This document shows positions 1 through 7,962 of a DNA stretch of 64,000 bases, piece by piece. Made by a program: the position numbers and the translations under genes. The notes beneath the pieces are model-generated. The model was given only the letters and a program-made list of their open reading frames with translations. It had not been told where the DNA came from and did no database searches. Position 1 is the stretch's first letter; each line of letters begins with the position of its first letter. Origin of the DNA: Actinomycetes bacterium (GTDB taxonomy: Bacteria; Actinomycetota; Acidimicrobiia; Acidimicrobiales; Palsa-688); the NCBI GenBank assembly GCA_021809105.1, contig JAKBAM010000002.1:1-64000 (forward strand), written 5' to 3'.

Positions 1-709
1 GCGCGAAGCCCCAGTTGTGCTGCCACGCCGAGTTGTACACGTCGAAGAAACGGCCGACCTCGTTGTCGAAATCGGCCATGTCCATGCTGCGGATCCGCAC
101 GCCTGAGCGCTCGCGGATCCGGGCCAGAGTCCGGCGCTGGCGCTCGGACAAAGCGGTGGACAGCTTCTCGAAGTGCCAACCCCACATGTCCATCGCCGGC
201 TCCCAGCCAGCCTCGGTCCACAGCCTCTCGTAGTATCTCGGGTTCTGGAGGGTCAGGACCGCGGGTGGCTCGTCGAAGCCATCCACCATGAGCCCGAGCT
301 CGTCATTGGTCGTGAAGTTCGCCGGCCCCACGCACAGCTGCGCACCACGAGCGCTCGCCCAGCCACAGGCCTCGTCGAAGAGCCGCCCGGCCACTTCTGG
401 GTCGTCGAAGGTGTCGAAGAAACCGACCCAGCCCCACCGTACGCCCTGGTACTCGTCGAACGCCCGGTCAATGCAGGCTCCGATGCGCCCGACCGGCCGG
501 CCCCGGCGGTACGCCACCCACAGGGCGACCTCCTGATGGCCCATGGCCGGGTGCCGGGGGGAGATGCGGTCGTAGACGCTGAGGCGCAAGGGGGGCACCC
601 AGCCGGGGTCGCCACCGTGGATACGAAACGGCACGTCCACGAACACCCGCCGTCCGGGCAGGCGCCGGATGGGGCGGAGCTCGATCGTGCCGGTCCTTTG
701 GGGGGCCAT
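1..709 (-). CDS. GNAT-fold acyltransferase-like protein, partial (3' end beyond window)
   Basis: At least 236 residues are visible, running off the left edge. The N-terminus (IELRPIRR, then a segment ending DPGWVPPLRL) and the later pieces GPANFTTNDELGLMVDGFD, NPRYYERLWTEAGWE and the cut end FFDVYNSAWQHNWGF match the layout of GNAT-like proteins of the YghO type found in many bacteria. Substrate and reaction are unknown. I chose the ATG at 709 because the familiar N-terminal motif starts right after it; an in-frame ATG at 751 would add 14 Arg-rich residues. It is divergent from the hydrolase starting at 788. Family assignment is from remembered motif pattern; there is no catalytic evidence in the visible part. 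Confidence 0.7.
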   Translation of the reverse strand, partial: MAPQRTGTIELRPIRRLPGRRVFVDVPFRIHGGDPGWVPPLRLSVYDRISPRHPAMGHQEVALWVAYRRGRPVGRIGACIDRAFDEYQGVRWGWVGFFDTFDDPEVAGRLFDEACGWASARGAQLCVGPANFTTNDELGLMVDGFDEPPAVLTLQNPRYYERLWTEAGWEPAMDMWGWHFEKLSTALSERQRRTLARIRERSGVRIRSMDMADFDNEVGRFFDVYNSAWQHNWGFA

Positions 710-787
710 CCGGACGACGGTACTCGTCGCGCCACGCCTCCTCCGTGCCATCTCGCACCGCGCCGCGCCGGCTGGCAAGCTGAGCAG

Positions 788-1828
788 ATGCCGATCGACC
801 CGTTGCCGCCTGAGCGCCCAGAAGCGGGCGAGCCGCTCCCGCCCGTCGAGGAGGTCCGGCCCGGGCTGTGGAGCATCCCCGTGCCGATCCCCGACAACCC
901 GCTGCGCTACGTGCTGGTGTACGCGTTCGAGTCGCCGCGCGGTCCCTACATCGTCGACGCGGGGTGGAACACCGACGACGCGTGGCACACCCTCGTCGCG
1001 GGCTTGGCCACGGCCGGGTTCGAGGTCGCCGACGTCCAGGGTGTCCTGGTCACCCACATCCACCCCGACCATTACGGCTTGGCGCCGCGAGTCCGGGAGG
1101 AGTCGGGGGCGTGGGTGAGCCTGCACCCCGCTGACGCCGAGCTCCTCGAGCACCGTTACGAGGACACCACCGCCTTGATGGTGGCGGTCGACGCCATGCT
1201 GCGACGCCACGGCGCGCCAGCCGAGGAGATATCCGGCCTGACAGAGGCATCGCTACCGATGATCTCCAGGGTGGCCCCGGGTCGCCCGGACGTGCTGCTC
1301 GAGGACGGGGACAAGCCAGACGTGCCCGGATGGGACCTGCAGGCGGTGTGGACTCCGGGCCACTCGCCCGGGCACCTCTGCTTCTACGAGCCCGCCAACC
1401 GGCTCCTGCTCTCCGGCGACCACGTTCTGCCCCGGATAACCCCCAACATCTCTTACCACCCCCAGGCCGGGCCCGACCCGTTGGGTGCGTTCCTTGCCTC
1501 GCTGGATCGGGTCGGCCAGCTGCTCACAGACGAAGTCCTGCCGGCCCACGAGCACCGCTTCCGGGACCTTCCCGGGCGCGTCGCTCAGCTGCAGGCCCAT
1601 CACGAGGCGCGCTTCTCCGAGGCGCTCGCGGCCATCGCCGACGGCATCGACACGGCGTGGGGGATCGCTGGCCGCTTCACGTGGTCGCGGCCCTGGGAGC
1701 AGATCACCGGCTTCATGCGCCGGGCCGCGGTGGGAGAGACCGTCGCCCACCTGCGGGCGCTCGAGGTGCGCGGGGTGCTCAGGGAACGTGTAGGCCAGCC
1801 GTCCCACTGGGAGCCGGCCGAGTCTTGA
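788..1828 (+). CDS. Metallo-beta-lactamase-fold hydrolase
   Basis: 346 residues. The zinc-binding motif HIHPDH lies at residues 90-95, preceded by the usual strand (GVLVT), and a second metal motif sits in WTPGHSPGHLCFY followed by LLLSGDHVLP. These are the glyoxalase-II/MBL-fold signatures, and the C-terminal third resembles the winged-helix tail of MBL hydrolases. The ATG at 788 is chosen because the fold begins there (VEEVRPGLWSIPVPI); an upstream open stretch is antisense to the GNAT-like gene. The stop overlaps the TTG start of the next acyl-CoA synthetase, so the two are probably translationally coupled. A thioesterase-like role on acyl-CoA is an inference from that coupling only. Confidence 0.85.
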   Translation: MPIDPLPPERPEAGEPLPPVEEVRPGLWSIPVPIPDNPLRYVLVYAFESPRGPYIVDAGWNTDDAWHTLVAGLATAGFEVADVQGVLVTHIHPDHYGLAPRVREESGAWVSLHPADAELLEHRYEDTTALMVAVDAMLRRHGAPAEEISGLTEASLPMISRVAPGRPDVLLEDGDKPDVPGWDLQAVWTPGHSPGHLCFYEPANRLLLSGDHVLPRITPNISYHPQAGPDPLGAFLASLDRVGQLLTDEVLPAHEHRFRDLPGRVAQLQAHHEARFSEALAAIADGIDTAWGIAGRFTWSRPWEQITGFMRRAAVGETVAHLRALEVRGVLRERVGQPSHWEPAES

Positions 1829-3477
1829 CCGACTGGAACTATGCCGACACCTGGGAAGTGATCGCCGGGGTCCGGCCCGACGCCGAGGCACTGGTGCAAG
1901 GGGAGCGCCGCGTGACCTGGGCGCAGTTCGACGCCAGGGCCGACGGAGTGGCGTCGGCCCTGCTCGGCGCCGGCCTCGGGCAGCAGTCGAAGGTGGCGCA
2001 GTACCTCTACAACTGCCCGGAGTATGTCGAGTCGTTCTTCGCCGCAATGAAGGCCGGCATGGTGCCGGTCAACACCAACTACCGCTACACCGCCGACGAG
2101 CTGGTCTACTTGTGGGACAACGCTGACGTCGAAGCAGTGGTCTTCGACCGGGAGCTCCTCGGACGGGTCGAAGAGGTTCGTGCCCGCCTGCCTCGCGTCC
2201 GGCTGTGGCTGCTGGTCGACGGCGCCCACTCGGGCGGCCCGGTTCCGACGTGGGCTCGGGCCTACGAAGCGGTTGCCGCTACGCCTGACTCGCGCCATGT
2301 GCGAGGCCCATGGGGGCGCCGGGGCGACGACTTGGTGCTGATCTATACCGGCGGCACCACCGGCCTTCCCAAGGGCGTCATGTGGCGCCAGGACGACCTG
2401 TGGGCGATCCTCAACCGGACGGCCAGCGTCCGCTACGACGAGGACGGGGATCTCGACGACGTCGCCGAGCGGCTGGCTGCGCCGTCCAAGCGTGTGCCGC
2501 CCCGCCTCCTGCCAGGTCCGCCCCTAATGCACGGCACCGGCATGTTCTCCGCCATGTCCGCACTGACCTCGGGTGGCGCGCTCGTGCTCCTCGCCGGCCG
2601 GCGGTTCTCGCCGGAGGAGCTGCTGGACAGCGTCGAGCAAGAACGGGTCACGGAGCTGGTCATCGTCGGCGATGCCTTCGCCCGGCCGCTCCTCGATGCG
2701 CTCGACGCCGCGCCCGGCCGCTGGGACCTCTCCTCGCTGTGGCTCGTCCTCAGCTCCGGGGTGATGTGGTCCGCGGAGGTGCGGGCTGGGTTGCTGCGCC
2801 ACCATCCCGGCCTGATGCTGGTGGACACCCTCGGGTCGTCGGAGGCGATCGGGATGGCGTCTTCGCGCTCGACCAGCGACGTCGAGCCGAAGACTGCGGG
2901 CTTCCGCTTGAGCGAGCACACCCGTGTTATCGGTCCGGGCGGCGCGGACGTCTCTCCCGGATCGGGTGAGATGGGTCTGGTGGCTCTGAGGGGGCGCGGC
3001 TCGGTCGGTTACTACAAGGACGACGCCAAGACGGCGGAGACGTGGCGCATGATCGATGGCGAACGGTGGAGCATCCCCGGTGACTGGGCGACCATCGAGC
3101 CCGACGGCACCGTCCGCTTGCTCGGGCGGGGATCGGTGTGCATCAACACGGGCGGCGAGAAGGTATTCCCCGAGGAGGTGGAGGAGGCGCTCAAGCGTCA
3201 CCCGGCCGTCGCCGACGCGGTCGTGGTCGGCGTGCCCGACCCCCGGTTCAACGAGGTCGTCGTGGCGCTGGTCGAGTGGCGATCATCCAGCGAAGGGCCA
3301 GCGGTCCGGTCCGAGAATCTCCTGGCTTGGGTGCGTGAGACATTGGCCGCCTACAAAGCTCCCCGCCACCTCGTCACGGTCGAGACGATCGGCCGGGCAG
3401 CCAACGGCAAGGTCGACTACAGGGGCTTGCGCGATCGGGCGATCGCCGCGCTAGGACTGCCCGCGTCCAACCGCTGA
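1825..3477 (+). CDS. Acyl-CoA synthetase, FadD19/FadD3-like
   Basis: 550 residues of the ANL adenylating superfamily, which activates a carboxylic acid to acyl-AMP and then acyl-CoA. The phosphate-binding loop IYTGGTTGLPKGVMW lies near residue 173, the GSSEAIG motif and PGDWATIEPDGTVRLLGRG hinge region follow, and the catalytic-lysine motif is ANGKVDY near the C-terminus. The pattern GGTTGLPKGVMWR and SVCINTGGEKVFPEEVE is close to mycobacterial FadD19, a steroid side-chain CoA ligase, but chain specificity cannot be read here. The TTG at 1825 overlaps the preceding stop (TTGA) and gives MTDWNYADTWE, a typical N-terminus. It converges on the DUF4388 gene 37 bases downstream. Confidence 0.88.
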   Translation: MTDWNYADTWEVIAGVRPDAEALVQGERRVTWAQFDARADGVASALLGAGLGQQSKVAQYLYNCPEYVESFFAAMKAGMVPVNTNYRYTADELVYLWDNADVEAVVFDRELLGRVEEVRARLPRVRLWLLVDGAHSGGPVPTWARAYEAVAATPDSRHVRGPWGRRGDDLVLIYTGGTTGLPKGVMWRQDDLWAILNRTASVRYDEDGDLDDVAERLAAPSKRVPPRLLPGPPLMHGTGMFSAMSALTSGGALVLLAGRRFSPEELLDSVEQERVTELVIVGDAFARPLLDALDAAPGRWDLSSLWLVLSSGVMWSAEVRAGLLRHHPGLMLVDTLGSSEAIGMASSRSTSDVEPKTAGFRLSEHTRVIGPGGADVSPGSGEMGLVALRGRGSVGYYKDDAKTAETWRMIDGERWSIPGDWATIEPDGTVRLLGRGSVCINTGGEKVFPEEVEEALKRHPAVADAVVVGVPDPRFNEVVVALVEWRSSSEGPAVRSENLLAWVRETLAAYKAPRHLVTVETIGRAANGKVDYRGLRDRAIAALGLPASNR

Positions 3478-3514
3478 CCGCAGCCGCGCCCGGCGGCGGC
3501 GAGCCACGCGTGGG

Positions 3515-4441
3515 CTACGCGCCGTCGCGCAGCGAGCGGCTCCGGATGCGCACGACGCGCCGACGCCGGGCGCGGCCGCCTTCCGCCTCGACGGTGCCTT
3601 CCGCCTCGACGCTCGTATCTGCGGCGACGACGCCGGCCGCCTCGCCCACGGCGCCCACGTCGCCCACGTCGCCCACGCCCCCGTCACCGCCGAGGTCCGA
3701 CGTGCTGGCCGCCAAGGCCCTGTCGGACGGGGCAGCCGACGGCAGCGATCGGGCATCGTCGGCCGGTCCGGGTCGCTCGGCGACTCGGACCACCTCGTGC
3801 ACAACAGGGCTGTCGATGACTGCGACCGGGGGGGCGACCGCCTCCCGGGCCGCCGAGGCCACGGCAATTGCCCTGGGGTCGAGCTCGATCACCCCTTCCT
3901 CGAGGAGCGATTTGATCACCCGGCAGACGTCGAAGTCTGCCATGTTGAGGGTGCGCCCAATGGCCCGCAGGCTGCGGCGCCCGTCGATCACCGTCAACAT
4001 CCTCCACCGTTCCTGGTCGATGGTGACCTCCGCGGCGGAAAGATCCTCTACCAGGCGTGGCTGCAGGTCGAGGGAGGGGATCACCTCCTGCAGCTCCTCC
4101 CACTCCTGGAGGCGCTTGCGCGCCCTTGACAGCACCGTGTCGATGGGCAGCTTGACGGTGGTGGGGAGCGAGCTGGGGCGTCCCGGCTGGAACTCGAACC
4201 CGCCTCGCTCGGCATCGAGCATCTCGAAGCAGATCTCCTCCAACTTGCCCCGCACATCTCCAGCGGTGGCCGCAGGCTGGTGCTCGGATTGATCGCCGCC
4301 AACGAGTGACCCTTCCTCGAGGAAGAGGTTGGCGGCGAACGAGCGGCTCCGCACGTGGAGCTTCCCGGTCAGCTGCTGGCGAGCGAGGAGGCGGAGGACC
4401 TCGGAGAAGTCGAGGACATCGAAAGTTCCCTGGAGCGGCAT
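3515..4441 (-). CDS. DUF4388 (PatA N-terminal-like) domain protein
   Basis: 308 residues. The N-terminal approximately 100 residues (LQGTFDVLDFSEVLRLLA, TGKLHVRS, LFLEEGSLVGG, FEMLDAERGGFEFQPG) match the DUF4388 pattern found in PatA-like regulators of gliding and signalling systems. A middle segment (residues about 110-190; MLTVIDGRRSLRAIGR, RVIKSLLEEGVIELD) resembles a winged-helix module. The last 110 residues are low-complexity, rich in Ala, Val, Gly and Asp, and end in a basic patch (RARRRRVVRIRSR). Role unknown; a signalling or gene-regulatory adaptor is the family expectation. It follows a lipoprotein gene on the same strand after 73 bases. Confidence 0.75.
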   Translation of the reverse strand: MPLQGTFDVLDFSEVLRLLARQQLTGKLHVRSRSFAANLFLEEGSLVGGDQSEHQPAATAGDVRGKLEEICFEMLDAERGGFEFQPGRPSSLPTTVKLPIDTVLSRARKRLQEWEELQEVIPSLDLQPRLVEDLSAAEVTIDQERWRMLTVIDGRRSLRAIGRTLNMADFDVCRVIKSLLEEGVIELDPRAIAVASAAREAVAPPVAVIDSPVVHEVVRVAERPGPADDARSLPSAAPSDRALAASTSDLGGDGGVGDVGDVGAVGEAAGVVAADTSVEAEGTVEAEGGRARRRRVVRIRSRSLRDGA

Positions 4442-4514
4442 TGCCCTTCCATCTTGCCAGCCAGGTACTCCCGGCGTGGTGTCATTGGCCGGTCATCCGC
4501 CATAGGCTTGGCTG

Positions 4515-5039
4515 CTACTCGATCTGGACCGACGTGACGTACCAGCCGCCGCCAGGGGCCGGGTCGGCGTTGACCTCGTAGAGGACGCCGGTCGCACTGG
4601 AGCGGTCTGCGTAGGTACAGGTGATCGGCAGCGACTGGTCGCTGCAGCCGCGGAACTGCAGGGCACGGCCGGTCACGGCGAACAACGCGGCCACAGCTGC
4701 AGGGGACGCCACCGACTCCGCTCCGGCGCGGTCCTGGCGGCCCCAGTCGGTCACGAGGGCTGCGGCTGCGGCGGCGGCGCTCGGTTGGGGAGCGGTCGGA
4801 GAGAACGTCGTAGTCGTGGTAACTCCTACAGTGGTGGGGACGGTCGTGGTCGGCGGGGCGGAGGTCACCGGCGCCGGGCGCTCGGTCGTTGTGGTCGAGC
4901 TCGATGGTGAAGTTCCCCCGCAGGCCGCGACTGCCAGCCCGAGGGCGGCGGCCACGGTCGCGGTCATCGTCCTGTTCCCGGCGCGCATTCCGGGGAGTCT
5001 CGCCGATTGGAGGCCATGCCGGGTCGCGTCGGGCATCAT
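4515..5039 (-). CDS. Putative secreted lipoprotein
   Basis: 174 residues. A short basic N-terminus precedes a hydrophobic stretch ending in the lipobox LAVAACGG, so the mature protein would be lipid-anchored at Cys. A Ser/Thr/Pro-rich linker follows, then a small globular domain with two cysteines (GCSDQSLPITC) that may form a disulfide. The start at 5039 is supported by an AGGAGG ribosome site eight bases upstream; a longer reading frame to 5102 lacks one. The start faces that of the next membrane-protein gene head to head. I do not recognise the family. Confidence 0.72.
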   Translation of the reverse strand: MMPDATRHGLQSARLPGMRAGNRTMTATVAAALGLAVAACGGTSPSSSTTTTERPAPVTSAPPTTTVPTTVGVTTTTTFSPTAPQPSAAAAAAALVTDWGRQDRAGAESVASPAAVAALFAVTGRALQFRGCSDQSLPITCTYADRSSATGVLYEVNADPAPGGGWYVTSVQIE

Positions 5040-5084
5040 CGTTTCATCCTCCTCGCAGCCGCCGGTCGCCAGCTTGCTTATGTC

Positions 5085-5558
5085 GTGCTCGTCGTAGCCC
5101 ACGTCACCTCAGCGCTGGTGGGCTTCGGGGCCCTCGGCTTGAGTGGCGTCTACGCCGGCACGGCCCGACGCTTCGAGCGTCCAGATGCGCTGGAGGAGGC
5201 CGCTCGCTACTTCCGTGCCCGCGCTGTGGGCGAGTGGGCGATCGCAGCGGTGCCGCTGCTGGGCGCGGCGGCGGTACTGGTCGAGCCGCACAGCAAGGGG
5301 CTCGGGCAGCCCTGGATCGGCGTTGGTCTCGGGCTGTGGCTGGTCGCGTCGGCTGTAGCCGGGTTTCTCGCCAGGCCCGCTCGCATTGCACTCGAGGCGG
5401 CGCTGGTCGCCGCCACCGCGGACGGCGTTCTCGCTACCGCCATCGGGGAAGCCGACTCGGCAGCCTTGCGAAAGGCCGCCACCCGGCTGGCCGTGGCGGC
5501 AGCTGTGTGTGACGTCATCTTCGTGGTGGCCGCCGTCGACATGGTGGTGAAGCCCTGA
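5085..5558 (+). CDS. Integral membrane protein, DUF2269-like
   Basis: 157 residues from a GTG start, with four predicted membrane segments: LVVAHVTSALVGFGALGLSG near the N-terminus, one around AIAAVPLLGAAAVLV, one around GVGLGLWLVASAVAGFL, and a C-terminal one in VAAAVCDVIFVVAAVDMVV. The shape (short, four helices, His in the first helix) is like the DUF2269 predicted membrane proteins. An in-frame ATG at 5007 would overlap the 5' end and ribosome site of the divergent lipoprotein gene, so I prefer the GTG; the start is uncertain. Function unknown. Confidence 0.6.
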   Translation: MLVVAHVTSALVGFGALGLSGVYAGTARRFERPDALEEAARYFRARAVGEWAIAAVPLLGAAAVLVEPHSKGLGQPWIGVGLGLWLVASAVAGFLARPARIALEAALVAATADGVLATAIGEADSAALRKAATRLAVAAAVCDVIFVVAAVDMVVKP

Positions 5559-5664
5559 CGTTGTCACCGGCGGCGCCGATGGTCGGACAGTCGAGTTTCG
5601 GCTGTGGGAGGATCGGACGTCCAGGCGAGTCGTGGGCCGAGCGGGCAGGTCATACGCTCTTCCA

Positions 5665-7773
5665 ATGGCGTCGTCCGTGCACCCGGGAACCAGCACCGAT
5701 GACGGCACGTTCCGGGGGATCCCGGTGCGTGAAGCGGTGGAAGATCTGCGCTCCGCTTGGATCTCTCGCTACCTCGACGACCGGGAGATCGCCCTCCAGA
5801 AGCAGAGCCGGGTGTTCTTCCAGATCGCGGGGGCAGGTCACGAGAGCCTGCTGCTGGGGTTGGCCCGCGAGCTGCGCCCGGCCTACGACTGGTTTTTCCC
5901 GTACTACCGCGACCGGGCGCTCCTCCTCGGTCTCGGGGTGACGCCCGAGGAGATCCTCTTGCAGGCCGTCGGGTCCGCTGACGACCCGGCGTCGGGGGGC
6001 CGGCAGATGCCGTGCCATTGGGGCCACCGCGATCTTCATGTGGTCAGCCAGTCCAGTCCGACCGGCAGTCAGTGTCTGCCGGCGGTCGGGTGTGCCGAAG
6101 CCAGCCGGTACATCAGTCGCCGGCAGCTTCCCGGCTGCGAGGCCAGGGGCGACGAGCTGACCTACGTGTCGCTCGGCGAGGGGGCCACGTCGGAAGGGGA
6201 GTTCTGGGAGAGCCTCAACACGGCCTGTACCCTCCACCTACCCCTGCTCTACCTGGTCGCCGACAACGGATACGCCATATCCGTCCCCTCCGACGAGCAG
6301 GCGCCGGCGCCGATCTCGGAGTTGGTGGTCGGCTTCAGAGGTTTGCAGGTCCATCGACTCGATGGCACTGACTACTTCGCGGTCAGGGCAGCGGTTCCCG
6401 GAATCGTGGCCGCGGTGCGGGCCGGGGTGGGGCCGGCCCTGCTGCACGCCCGGGTCACCCGCCCTTACTCCCACTCCGGTGCCGACACCCAGAGCAAGTA
6501 CCGCTCAGCGGCGGAACTGGCCGACGAGGCGGCCAGCGACCCGATCACCCGCCTGGAGACCGCACTAGTCGGGGGCGGGGTCCTCAGCGAATCCGAGCTG
6601 GTGTCGCTGCGGAACGAGGCCAGGGAGAATGTGGCAGCTGCCGCCCGGCGGGCCCTGGCCGCGGCGCGCCCGGACCCGGGCGCCATCACCAGCAACGTCG
6701 TGTCCCTGCCGTCGATAGCGGACTCCGACGAGCAAGCCGACGAGGGGTCCGGCGATGTCGTGGCCTTGGGCGAGGCGATCAAACGGGCGCTGGCGGAGTG
6801 CATGGACGCGGACGAGCGGATACGCGTCTTCGGGGAGGACGTCGCCGATGCCCGGGAGGCGGTGCTGGCCGACGTCGAGGGCAAGGGCGGGGTGTTCGGC
6901 ACCACTCACGGCCTCCAGCGTCGCTTCGGCCTGGCGCGCTGCTACAACACGCCGTTGGCGGAGGCCAACATCGTCGGACGGGCCGTGGGGCAGGCGATCC
7001 GGGGCCTGCGGCCCGCGCCCGAGGTGCAGTTCTTCGACTACATCTGGCCGGCCATGCAGCAGATCAAGAGCGAGGCGGCGACCTTGCGCTGGCGCTCCAA
7101 TGGAGCGTGGACCTGCCCGATGGTCCTGCGGGTGCCGATAGGCGGCTACCTGACTGGGGGCGCGATCTGGCACTCGCAGAGCGGTGAATCGATATTCACC
7201 CACATTCCGGGCCTCGTCGTTGTCATGCCCTCGCGGGCCGCCGATGCGGCCGGCCTCCTGCGCACCGCGTTCATGTGCGAAGACCCGGTGCTGTTCCTTG
7301 AGCACAAGCACCTGCTGCGCCAAGCCTACACCCGGGGGCCCTACCCGACTCCGGGCTTTCGCGTACCTCTCGGCCGAGGCCGGGTGGTCCTCGAGGGCAG
7401 TGACCTGTCGATTGTCACGTGGGGGGCTACGGTCGAGAAGTCGCGCCAGGCGGCCGCCGCCCTGGCGGCAGAGGGAGTCTCGGTCCGCCTTGTCGACCTG
7501 CGCAGCTTGGCCCCGTGGGATCGGGACCTGGTGGCCGAATCGGTCGAGCACACCTCCCGGTTGCTCGTCGTCCACGAGGACGTCATGACCTCCGGCTTCG
7601 GCGCCGAGGTTGCAGCCTGGGTGGGCGAGCACTGTTTCAGCGCGCTCGACGCTCCCGTGCGCCGCGTCGCCGCTCTCGACACCCACGTGGCCTACGAGCC
7701 GACGCTGGAGAAAGCCATCCTCCCGCAGGTGGAGGACATCGCGGCGGCGGCCCGCGAGACGCTGGACTACTGA
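5665..7773 (+). CDS. Fused E1 alpha/beta 2-oxoacid dehydrogenase
   Basis: 702 residues joining the two E1 subunits of a branched-chain-type 2-oxoacid dehydrogenase. Residues about 1-340 are E1 alpha: the active-site region MPCHWGHRDLHVVSQSSPTG, the thiamine-diphosphate motif GEGATSEGEFWESLN through VADNGYAIS, and the regulated-loop equivalent HSGADTQSKYRS. Residues about 360-702 are E1 beta: GEDVADAREAV, TPLAEANIVG, a pyrimidine-binding region around FFDYIWPAMQQI, and the transketolase C-terminal domain. The reaction is oxidative decarboxylation of a 2-oxoacid with transfer to lipoyl-E2. The SSP(T)GSQ sequence favours branched-chain over pyruvate. No E2 or E3 gene is adjacent, so partners must be elsewhere. 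The ATG at 5665 is preferred to one at 5632 because it is closer to the conserved core. Confidence 0.88.
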   Translation: MASSVHPGTSTDDGTFRGIPVREAVEDLRSAWISRYLDDREIALQKQSRVFFQIAGAGHESLLLGLARELRPAYDWFFPYYRDRALLLGLGVTPEEILLQAVGSADDPASGGRQMPCHWGHRDLHVVSQSSPTGSQCLPAVGCAEASRYISRRQLPGCEARGDELTYVSLGEGATSEGEFWESLNTACTLHLPLLYLVADNGYAISVPSDEQAPAPISELVVGFRGLQVHRLDGTDYFAVRAAVPGIVAAVRAGVGPALLHARVTRPYSHSGADTQSKYRSAAELADEAASDPITRLETALVGGGVLSESELVSLRNEARENVAAAARRALAAARPDPGAITSNVVSLPSIADSDEQADEGSGDVVALGEAIKRALAECMDADERIRVFGEDVADAREAVLADVEGKGGVFGTTHGLQRRFGLARCYNTPLAEANIVGRAVGQAIRGLRPAPEVQFFDYIWPAMQQIKSEAATLRWRSNGAWTCPMVLRVPIGGYLTGGAIWHSQSGESIFTHIPGLVVVMPSRAADAAGLLRTAFMCEDPVLFLEHKHLLRQAYTRGPYPTPGFRVPLGRGRVVLEGSDLSIVTWGATVEKSRQAAAALAAEGVSVRLVDLRSLAPWDRDLVAESVEHTSRLLVVHEDVMTSGFGAEVAAWVGEHCFSALDAPVRRVAALDTHVAYEPTLEKAILPQVEDIAAAARETLDY

Positions 7774-7962
7774 GCAGCGCGGAGCACTCAGGAGACTGTC
7801 GTCGACGCCGGTCCGGCTCAGTGGACGTTCAGAAAGTTCTTACATCCGGTTTAGGTGCCCTCTCCGAACCCAAGGGTGCTAGTGGCGACCGATGCCGTGT
7901 CGTCGTAGCCCAAGAGCACACACGCAACGGTCGATCAGCGATCGGCGAAAGGGGAACACCAA
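7774..7962. other. Intergenic leader of the secreted repeat protein
   Basis: 189 bases without a gene. A ribosome-binding stretch AAAGGGGAA lies just upstream of the GTG at 7963. A weak promoter-like pair (GTTCAG and TTTAGG, 17 bases apart) occurs around 7827-7855, but the match is poor and I give it little weight. No RNA structure was recognised. Confidence 0.3.

Noticed and set aside
173-787. Plus-strand extension upstream of the metallo-beta-lactamase-fold gene
   Set aside because: It is antisense to the GNAT-like gene, which reads cleanly on the minus strand with family motifs.
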